64,000 nucleotides of DNA, taken from assembly GCA_037176845.1 (NCBI GenBank), contig JAYKXP010000206.1, positions 1-64,000 of the forward strand, given 5' to 3'. Each line of letters opens with the position of its first letter. Position 1 is the stretch's first letter. Below, piece by piece: positions 55,212 through 64,000 of the stretch. This stretch comes from Paramarasmius palmivorus. Lineage: Eukaryota > Basidiomycota > Agaricomycetes > Agaricales > Marasmiaceae. Position numbers and translations under genes: made by a program. Below the pieces are notes generated by a model that was given only the letters and a program-made list of their open reading frames with translations, was not told where the DNA came from and made no database searches.

Positions 55212-56669
55212 AACTTCGCTACTGTTGATGGCAGGAAAGTTCAGATAGTGGGCACGAAGTGTGAACCCATAGAATTTGTTTTGCAGTTCTACTCGAGTAT
55301 GTGTACCTCTATCGTCATCATTATTCCCCTTCCGCCCCCATGTCTCCCTGATGCTTATACTTTTTTTTCGTAGCCTTGGTAATGAACGTTGCTACTGCAA
55401 CGAAGGTCATCTCTTTGTATCCCAATACATCATTCGTCCGAAAGGCTGCGCTTTATCTCAAGTATCCCACAGAGAAAGTAGCGTCGGCGATGGATAAATA
55501 CGAAGACAGAGGATGGGAATCGGAATCCATGATCTCGGCCGTAACTGCGCTGCACGCTGACCACGAGCTCTCTACCAAAACCCGGTGGATAGGAGATCGG
55601 CACTGTTGGGTTATCACCTTTCCTGCTCTTCCACAGCTGCCAGATGCAGACGATGCTTACCGCGCTTTGAGTATCACTTCCTGGCATCTGTATTGTCCTT
55701 TGAGCACCTCTGTCAGGGTTCGAACTAACAGGATGGAAACCGACTACTTGCCGTATCCCTTGGTAATAACCTGGGAAGCAGAACGTGCAGTGTGGAGGCA
55801 CGAGTGTCTTCGCACGTTCCCTCTGTCTACGAAGTCGGCTGGTCAACCAGTGGTCAGTGAGTCTTCGTCCGACACGGGAGCCGGCGAGCTTCCCGACGGC
55901 TACGTTTTCGGGTTGGGATCTGCTGTCGATACGAAAGTTGATAATCCCGGAATGCCTCAGTCAGTTGGTTCCGACTTTGATGTAGGGAACGCCAGCGGAG
56001 ACGAGTATGTCAGGATCTGCCAGACCGCTTCCTGCTGACACTGCCTTAGATTCTTTACAGACGACGAAACTTGCCATCGCTACCTCGATAAATGGTGGGG
56101 CGGATCAAGCAGCACGAGCAGAAGGTTTGTTTTGGTTGAGCAGGACGTTCTATGTGATGCTGAATTACCTTTGGTTCTGTTATCCTCATCTCTTCAGCGC
56201 TAGCGTCGTTCCGGACATGGAGAAGGGTATCATTGAATTCCTCCGGAAGTTATACCTTCGGCTCGACGAAGAACATCGGCAAAATCGTGTCTTGGAACGG
56301 CTCAGAGGGGAATTTCGTGATGCCCACTCTGTGTATGTGGGTTCGGCTTTGGACATCGGTATGCCAAATGGAAACGTGGTATACAACATCTTGCAGTGTA
56401 TGAAAGACGTGCAGGAAACGGGCCTGTGTGACGAGATAGATGTATGTCCATTTCCGTCAGGTTGAACCGAGTGCTCACCCGCTTCTATCCAGTGCTCCCT
56501 GAGATTTTGGTTCGATTGGAATGATCTGTCCGTGTGGACCACCTGTACGATTCTCGTACCTGCGGACCAAGAGATTCGAATCAAGAGGACACTACCGATG
56601 TGGCAGTTTGGGTCGTCTGAATTCCTAATCGTCGAGATATCCACTGCTCGTTTGGAGAAGTTCCGTTAG

Positions 56670-57577
56670 AGCTCTGCGTGGCTATACCTTATGCGCTGTG
56701 GTTAGTACGTCTGTCCCATCTATATCATTTTTAAATTACACTCTGCTTGTCCTTGGATCCTATCTCGTGTGTATGTACTAGTCGATCTTGTTCTTTGCAA
56801 TCCTTTCCTTCGATCCCACGTCGGCGTTAGTCGGACTGAGTTCTCTCGGCCGATGGAGATGCCGTGCCGAGAGTGTTGCCGGTTGACGTAATACCCCTGG
56901 TTGCTATGATGTTTTTTTTTTCCCTTCTTTCACCGCTTGCACTCCTTCCCCCACCTGCAAGTGTGGCCCTGCAGTTCCTTCTTCTCCTTTGGCAATTCCC
57001 TCCTCCTCTCGTCCTTTCGTCTGGCTTGGGTTCAGGGATGGAGTGTGGCGGCGCTGGCGGATCAGAGCTGTTCTTCGGTTGACTGGTTACGGAAGGTTAC
57101 GGTGTACTTGCTGTGGAATTCTTTCACGTCGTAACGGTATTTCTCTGCTCTCTTCTTCAACCTTATCCTCTCCTCCCTCTTGCTTTTTTGCGTTGGACGT
57201 CCCGGAATCGTCGATATCGTTTTTTCTGTCGATTGTTGGGCGGCCTTCATCCGGATCGATCATGGATACGCACATACCGGCTGGTTTGTGAGTATCCTAT
57301 TGTCCTTTCTTTGTGGCAACAATCTCGATGCAGCTCGCTGGCAGTGGAGCCGCAGGTTCTATTTCATGCCGGTCTCTTTCCTTCTCTATGTTCCTCGTAA
57401 TGTCACCTTTTTTTCCTCTCTCCCGACAAACTATCGGCCATTTTTTTCGTAGTAGCTGGCATCCTTCAGCCATCTGGCCGGCGCTTTCGCTTTGTACGCG
57501 TGCTAATTACCCTTTTTTTCGCGTGTAGGGGTACGCAGGGATACCATGTCTTGCTGGGAAGCCCTTCCCCCCAGAAA
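56670..57577. other. Intergenic stretch between two family F genes
   Basis: About 900 bp, rich in C and T with T-runs. It probably holds the promoter of the next gene. No gene, repeat or RNA was recognised. Confidence 0.45.
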
Positions 57578-59240
57578 ATGGCGGAATATCAGACTTCCTC
57601 TTCGACACTCACATCCGCAATACTACGCTTCAGGTGTGGTGGTATCGCCCGGTTTCTGTCCCCTTTCTTCCCGAACCCGGGCGGGCTAAACCAGCTACGC
57701 AGCAGCCTTTCCTCAACTGGCGCTCTCATCGGTGGTAAAGCAGTCCTAGGGCTTTTCACGGAGTCGACAAAGGTCACGGAGATACGAGAGAAAGTGCTGG
57801 AGATATACTCGCTCCCGGAGCCTTCGAATACTATCATGCGCACGCTTCGTCAAGACGGCTTTGTCTCAGCGCTAGCCGATCGGGATCCATCTTGGAGCAC
57901 TCATTTGCTAGAATCGATCTCTCGAGGGGACAATTTCGATGACGCACGCTGCCCCGAAAAGACCCTGCATACTCCTACGGTCAATGATCACCTCTATGTC
58001 GTCGATGTCTTCAAGTTCGTTAATAAGCAAGAGCGAGAAGTACATGTGGTCATCTCGAGGCTGCATCCTGCTGAGGTTATCCTCGCTATGAAGACGAGTA
58101 CGTGATTCTCTCGGTGTTCTGTAGCTGTACTGATACTGTGCAATCCAGCGTCGCTGATGAATTTCGTGAGCGCGACTCATATGTGTATGCTTTACCCTGT
58201 ATCGACTTTGCAGGACGGGGTTTCGTTGGATTTTACTCTCCCTCATTCCGCGAGCAAGGCCGATTCAGTGTTGTGTTTAGGCGGGCGGAACCTTGTCAGC
58301 AACCCAGTGCTGACAGCAGCAGACGTTATGGATATCTCATCGGAGAGGGCGGTCATCACGAGGAATTTTGGTGACCTGCGTACCTTAACACTGAAACTGA
58401 CGCCATGCGACCTCCATACGGGCGATTCGGCTCTGGGCGATCCCTTCTTTCTCATGTCTCAATCCTGGCGACCTCACTACAGCTTTCAGAGCTCCCCAAT
58501 GATCCTTTCTACGTTCCTTTACGACCGTTCCCTTCGACAAACCTACTTCTTGTCCCCACACGCTTACGACGCCATATATGATAGACCTCTGCGGAACCCA
58601 GGGAACGTCGAGGATCGGGGAGCCTTGTCAGTAGGAAACTCCGAAGATCGTGACAAGAATCTCCAGTTGATACTCGCGGACGTTTACGCTCAGCTTTCGG
58701 ATTCCGACTCACCCTGTTGTCGCATAGCAGAGAAGATAGGAAGATCCATGAAAGACTGGCCTCACCGAGTTCGAGGGCTTGGAAACTTGACCGTGCCTTG
58801 GTGTGCAACGGCCTGCGTTGTGTTTGATGCGCTTTACTCCGTATCAGCCGTGCGCGAAGGCACTGCTCAGGTATGGTTCGCACTTTGTATGTCCTGTTCG
58901 ATTCGGTTTCATGTTTGTCGGTTTAGTTCGAGTTGGAACTGAATAGACCTCTTTCACCCAATGAGGAAGCGAATGCAAAGTTAATTGTTACCCTGGGCGA
59001 AGAGTATAAGGACGATGGTATACCGACTCGCGTACGCACCGATTTAGAGGCAGCCGGAGTACGACTCGAAACGAGTGAGATATGCTTTGCGTTTCTTTCT
59101 AAATTTGTATATACTCACGTCCTCATACAGGATATGCCGGTTCCATTTGACATGTTCGGTACCTTTAGCGCCTTATCTTCTTGTGTATCTAGTCGTTTCT
59201 AATATCATCCCCCCTGTTCACGCACATCTGCTTTGATAAT
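57578..59240 (+). CDS. Family F protein, copy 3: divergent, catalytic DxD motif missing
   Basis: The start MAEYQTSSSTLTSAIL leads to FLSPFFPNPGGLNQLRSS and STGALIGGKAVLGLFTES, which align with PFFES...YGALVSGSALVRVLS of copy 1. The DLDVFV strand is replaced by TKVTEIREKVLEIY, so the nucleotidyltransferase signature is broken. Next come VISRLHPAEVILAMK, an intron with the same phase and place as in copies 1 and 2, and LMNFVSATHMCMLYP (copy 1: LVMNVATATQVVCMYP). A long unique exon follows (LPHSASKADSVLCLGG, MILSTFLYDRSLRQTYF). The last exons (ELNRPLSPNEEANAKLIV) end near 59240; the exact end is uncertain. The frames are open, so the gene may be active with a non-catalytic product. Confidence 0.55.
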
Positions 59241-59359
59241 GTCATTTAAGAAACGCTGCACGACGTCTTCCCTCTCCAATACGTAACCCACCGTTTGTGA
59301 TCTATAAATACTGCGACAAAGCCTTGTTTCTTAACTCATTCTCGAGATATTTTGCTCAA

Positions 59360-60086
59360 ATGGCTTCTGTAGAAACTCCACCTCCTCCCTTGATTCCCGC
59401 AACGCTTCCTACTGAGAACGCACTCTGTCAAGCCCTGGGTGGTCTTTTGAAATCCGAATGGACCGGTGAGTAATGCCCCTGTCTTCGTTGTTTTCGATGC
59501 TGGCTGACTTGATTGAGGGACCATAGACGAGTGTACCGCCGCCATGGATGTTCTCGATGAAGAGGGTAGCATGATCGTCGACGAGGTTGTCGGTGTCATG
59601 TTGGCCAAAGGTATTATTGTTTAATATCTGTCCGTTATGATCAGCTCTCAGTGTTTTCTGCAGGCTACGTGACCAGGTTCGTTGAGTCACATTACCAACG
59701 CGGCGTGTACAACCCCAAGGCAGTGAGCGCAGTGCCAACCTTGGCGATCGTCTGCCCTAGGTGCGATATCCCGGTTAATTTACCACCCCCGGACCAGAGG
59801 TGGTATGCAATCTTCTCTGGATTGCGAGTTGGCTGGCTGCAGGGCTGGTGAGTGTTCAATTATCGCACTTGGTCGCATCGTTGATTGGATCGATTACAGG
59901 GAGAACGTTAAGCAGCTCGTCCTTCACGTTCCGGAAAATAAATACACAGCCTACTCGACCAGGGAGGACGCTAGGAAAGCCTTCGTGATGGCCTTGGCCG
60001 CCCGTGCCGTTGTGATTCAAGGAGGTGTCGATCACGCCATGGTATACGATGCCGTCCCCGCTAACATAGGCTGGGTGTTTCCTTGA
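59360..60086 (+). CDS. RNase H1-N-like domain protein outside the KDZ element
   Basis: Four exons join in phase from ATG 59360 (MASVETPPPPLIPATLP), through DECTAAMDVLDEEGSM and YVTRFVESHYQRGVYNPK, then a CPRC pair (VCPRCDIPVNLPPPDQ). The domain follows: RWYAIFSGLRVGWLQGW, an intron, ENVKQLVLHVPENKYTAYST and REDARKAFVMALAARAV, ending at 60086. This repeats the pattern of the RNase H1 N-terminal hybrid-binding domain seen in two genes of the nearby transposon. No RNase H catalytic part is present. The protein is about 180 residues. It could be a host relative or a remnant of another element; no terminal repeats were found around it. Confidence 0.55.
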
Positions 60087-61192
60087 ATGTAGAGTGAGTG
60101 TTCCTTGTGTAGCTCCTTGCGAAATTCTGATCGTTTACCTTTAGCCTAAGAATCCAATCAGTAGATAGAATGTGTTTAACCCCATAAAACGAAATATACT
60201 TGCCTTTTTTTTATGTGACTGCAGTGGTAACGGTCCGCCGAACTCGTACCAGTCGGCGGGTAACGCCGACCCACTCCAACTAGTTCGGGTCAGTATCATT
60301 GTTGAGCGGGAGTGGATGCTGATGCTGATGACACACCTTGAATCGTACGCGTAATGCTTGATCTACCAATGAACAGTATCAGGCCACCGACGACCGTGTT
60401 TTCTTAGCGGACTTCAGCTATTCCTAGAGCTTCCCAAGGAGAGTATGTGGCGCCACAGTAGAATCTTGCCTTCCTAACTTGAGCAAAGAGACAAAGTTGG
60501 TTCAAACTTGTGATGGAGTCCGGTTTAGCAGGTAAGCCCGCAAAACTGTGTCTCCATACCGAGCCTCCATTTCCCACCGTCGATTAGCACAACCCGTGCC
60601 AGCCAAAAGTTATCAAGGTCTGTCAGTGTAGAAGTCCATCGAATTGTAGAAGCCAGGAGCAGAGGAGCAGATGCACCGGCAAGGGTCGATATCAACCCTA
60701 ATTTCAGGTCAAGTTTGTCAATCACAAACCTCAACGCGTCGACTTGTTTTGGTACTCTCGAATTGTGTTCGGGTCACAGCTGGTCTCAGAGGCCTCAGGA
60801 AATGACGCGCAATGACGACACGTCTACAAGAGCCACAGATCATCGCGTCCTATGCCATACTTCGACCCAGTTAATTCTGGGCGTGCTATCTCTTCCTCTT
60901 ACCACATCTCCAGCGCGAAAGCTCCCAACGGCGATACCTCCCTAGGTAAGGAAAGCCTTCAGCGGGCTGCCCTTTTCTCCTTAGATATAAATTTGCTCTT
61001 ACCCCATTTCCCTCGTAGATCTTCTCGAACGACGCCGTTGTTCGATACCTGTGTAGGCGTAGCATCGGTAGGCCTACTTCTTTTCAAATCGAAACTCGCT
61101 CAAGTCCATTTTCTTTAGTTGCGTGACACAGCCCGGAGACCATACCTTGTCAACGTACTGGGGCATTTTTACGCAGGTTTCTTCTTATCACT
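60087..61192. other. Intergenic stretch upstream of the MFS gene
   Basis: About 1.1 kb with scattered short open frames that share no motif or splice partners. It is likely to contain the MFS promoter. No repeat or RNA gene was recognised. Confidence 0.45.
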
Positions 61193-63890
61193 ATGGCGAA
61201 CGTTCAGGAAACACAGAAGGCCGATACTCCCACTGTTTCTAAAGCTCACGGGGAAACCAAAGCTCAGAGTCATTGGCGTGATACAGAGGTTCAAACACTG
61301 CCAAAAAAGTGCGTATGAATCATCATTGGTGTCACACGCGTGTTGTCTGAACGGGTTTCTCTAGTAATTATGCTGTTGTTATCACCGGGTAGCCATTTTC
61401 TTCGAGCTTTAACAAACATCGCTGGGCTGAAGTCTTGATCGGTTTGATATAGGTTGATGCTTTCAGGCAAGTCGTCGTAGCCTTTTCACTCTTTTCGATC
61501 GTCTATAACTGACGAATTTCATATCATCAGCCTTCCTCGCTGCTATGGATCAGACCATCGGTTCGTCACTAAATCAGTCACATTGACTTCTCCACCTCAA
61601 TTCATTCAACACATAGTTTCTACTGCTCTGCCCACCATCATTCGCGACCTGGGTGGAGGGGATGCTTACTCATGGGCGGGAACAGCCTATCTTCTCACTG
61701 GTGCATGTAAGCTCGAATCGTGAACGCTCAATCCAACACTTTCAATCTGACTCATGCCGTTGCCGAAGGTCTAACTCCTTTATATGGCAAACTCTCGGTA
61801 GGCCTTCCCAATCCTCAGGCTACGTCAATGATCAGCGGTACTCATACCCAAGCAACGCAACGCAGGATATTGTTGGACGCAAACCCATCCTCTACTTCGC
61901 GATTGGAATCTTCCTCGTTGGATCTGCGCTATGCGGAGCTAGCCAGTCATTCATCGCGTTCATCATCAGCAGAGGTGTTCAAGGACTAGGGGGCGGAGGT
62001 ATCATTCAGTTGATGCTGATTACAGTCAGTGATATAGTGACACTGGAGGATAGACCAAAGTACGCTGGATTGACTGGGTAGGTTTTGAGTCTTGTGTCGT
62101 TAGAAGCATGCTAATTATCTGGGCTGTTAGGGTCGTCTGGGGTATCGCGTCAGTTCTTGGCCCCCTTGTCGGTGAGTGATCGTATTTATGTACTTTTGTC
62201 TTATGGCCCACTGAAATGTTGATTACATAGGCGGCGCTCTGACGGACCATGTATCGTGGAGATGGGCATTTTGGATAGTGAGCACATTTCATATATTTCG
62301 GACTAGTCTCTTCCCGGGTCTGATCACTTCTGAACCCGAAAGAACATCCCTACTGGAGCCGTGTCCGTCGGTCTCCTCTATTTCCTCAATGTACGTATTT
62401 ACCACCGTTCACTCCTTCCGATGACATAACGAGCTAACGGATATCATCAGCTCAACCCAGTCCCACGCAAATCCCTGCAACAGATCATCTCCGAATTCGA
62501 CTTTCTCGGCCTCTTCCTCATAATGACGGGCGTTGTCTCCCTTTTGGTCGGATTTCAATTCGGAGAACAAGGCTGGGGTGAGCCTAAGGCATGGGCACTC
62601 GTGCTCGTCGCTGGACTGCTACTCGTCGGTGGTTGCATTAACGAGCTTTATACGAAACGTTCGCCAATTATTCCTCCTCGGGTGTTCAAGACACGAACGA
62701 CAACAGCATTACTGGGAAGTGCAGGTATACATACGTTCTCGTATATGTATGTCTTTCCGAACCCCTAGATTACTGCGCAGTATTACTCACTCTTACTGTC
62801 TTGCAGGATGGCTACCTACTGTATGTGCTATCGTCGACTTCCAAAACTGGCTTTCTAAGATGAGATCTCGTTTCCCCTTAGTCTTGCCAACTTACTTCCA
62901 AATACTCGGAAGCTCTGCGATCATCTCTGGTATCGAGACGTTACCATACTCCCTCGTGAGCTCGATAATGGCACTGGCCAGTGGGATCATCATGTCTCGG
63001 ACCAGGGATTATCGAAGAATTATCTGGACTGGATTTGTACGTTGTTCGCCTCTCTATTTGTGCAGGCTGTGGATATCAGACAGGCAATAATGGCACTCGG
63101 CTTCGGGCTTATGATCCAGCTCGACGATCGATCAAATAGAGCAGAGAAAGAGCTTTACCCGTTCGTTGCGGCATTGGGTTTGGGGTGCTTGTTCCAGGTT
63201 CTCACTGTCGGTAAGTATTCCTTTGAGCCCTCTCTCTTGATCTCCTTGTTAACGACGAAGAACCAAAGCATTCCAAGCGTCGATGCCTCTGGCTGATATG
63301 GCGGCTTCAACGACTGCAATCCTCCTCTTCCGGACATTAATGGGTTCCATAGGCCTTAGTGTCGGCAACGTCGTTTTTGCGAACACGCTCAAGAAGAGGC
63401 TCGCAGAGGATGCGCCGGATTACAATGCAGCGGAGAAAAGTATAAGCCAGCTGACAAATGAGTTGAGGGATCTGGTGTTTATTGAGGTATGCCTCAACCC
63501 ACTTAACTGGTTCAGAGCTGGGTCTGATTCAGTATGCCAGCCCCCCGAGTTAAGACAGCGGGTGCTGCACGCCTATACAAAGAGTATTTCGTCGCTGTGG
63601 TAAGGATGAGCTCCGAGATTACACTGTGGTTGGCCGCTCTAACGAGTTTGCATAGGATCGTGTGTACACCGCTTGTCTTTTCCGCGTTTATTATGGGCAC
63701 GTACTTTGGATCCTCCTGCATCTTATTTGCCGCATCCTGATTTGCTACGGCCACAGTGCTCTTCATCCGACCGTATTCTCTCAAGAGGAATGTTATACGT
63801 GCCGATACAACGAGCTCTGAGAGCAAAGAGACCAGCCCGAGTACACCATCATCTGAGGAGGAAAAGGCCAAAGAGGATGCTCATGTCTGA
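61193..63890 (+). CDS. MFS multidrug transporter (DHA2-like, 14-helix type)
   Basis: The start MANVQETQKADTPTVSK at 61193 gives a hydrophilic N-terminus. Family motifs follow in order across short introns: FLAAMDQTIVSTALPTIIRD in helix 1, DAYSWAGTAYLLTGA, LYGKLS, DIVGRKPILYFAIGIFLVG (motif A), RGVQGLGGGGIIQLMLI, GIASVLGPLVGGALTDHVSW (motif C-like GPLVGG), FDFLGLFLIMTGVVSLL, PIIPPRVFKTRT, TYYLPTYFQILGSSAIISG, AIMALGFGLMIQLDD, and a late helix around LVFSAFIMV. The tail (TTSSESKETSPSTPSSEEE) ends at 63890. Such proteins export small molecules against protons at the plasma membrane. All major blocks are present, so the gene looks intact. One N-terminal exon junction (61310-61545) is unclear. The substrate is unknown. 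Confidence 0.85.
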
Positions 63891-64000
63891 CGATGTCGGC
63901 GGTATGAACTAATGGACTTCCACGATAACGGTACATGACGCCTACACATGCTATTGTATATATGTATAAACAAACTATATCCATTACTTAGACTTGCAGC

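Larger units (their letters stand above)
40153..56669 (+). pseudogene. Family F protein, copy 2, split by a KDZ transposon
   Basis: The 5' half runs from ATG 40153 (MVLFSKL), through an intron at 40173-40225, to 40715. The 3' half resumes at 55212 and ends at 56669. Removing 40716-55211 rejoins GVF to NFATVDGRKVQIVG without a frame change, matching GVFNFLNKRGKQIQLV of copy 1. The nucleotidyltransferase-like motif LVSGSALVSFLS...GDLDVFV is kept (DLD at 40485-40493). The 3' half has the same intron before LVMNVATATKVISLYP, then ELSTKTRWIGDRHCWVI and VITWEAERAVW. Further exons (GIIEFLRKLYLRLDEEH, VWTTCTILVPADQE) end at 56669. Apart from the insertion I see no damage, which suggests recent disruption. 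A product from the 5' half would keep the DLD motif but lack the remainder. Confidence 0.75.

Overview
The window reads as nuclear DNA of a basidiomycete, most likely an Agaricomycete. Genes are split by many short GT-AG introns of about 45-70 bp. Several protein families seen here (KDZ transposase with a CxC2 cluster, MYND and JmjC-like families, Helitron with Rep-helicase) are typical of mushroom-forming fungi. All calls come from reading the translations by eye; no database search was possible.

Layout. Positions 1-7.2 kb hold ordinary host genes: a decayed Vps27-like ESCRT-0 gene cut by the window edge, an unresolved membrane-type protein, a small Mediator-9-like protein and an intact secreted type-B carboxylesterase. 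Positions 8.3-29.1 kb hold an accessory block of intron-rich genes on both strands, most of unknown function: a small unknown protein (family X), an F-box-like protein, two unknown proteins, an OB-fold-like protein, a MYND-finger protein, a nucleotidyltransferase-fold-like protein (family F), and a large JmjC-like protein. A roughly 8 kb Helitron gene (29.7-37.7 kb) follows. It encodes a HUH Rep domain, a PIF1-type helicase and an unusual C-terminal USP-like cysteine-peptidase domain. Second copies of families X (38.96-39.66 kb) and F (40.15-56.67 kb) follow the Helitron, then a third, divergent F paralogue (57.6-59.2 kb), an RNase H1-N-like domain protein, and an intact MFS drug/H+ antiporter at the right end.

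The clearest result is a complete KDZ-class DNA transposon, 14,488 bp long (40,716-55,203), inserted in the second F gene. It is bounded by an 8-bp target-site duplication (GTGTATTC) and imperfect inverted termini with repeated TGATGCATCA palindromes. Removing the element and one duplication copy rejoins the F reading frame exactly where the first F copy is continuous. The element carries an apparently intact nine-exon KDZ transposase, an HMG-box protein, two proteins with RNase H1 N-terminal (caulimovirus VI-like) domains and one basic coiled-coil-like protein. The open frames and perfect duplication suggest a recent insertion and a potentially autonomous element.

Together the window looks like a mobile-element-rich accessory island between conserved host genes. 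The outer Helitron ends, and whether the 8.3-29 kb genes travel with it, could not be established from the sequence alone.
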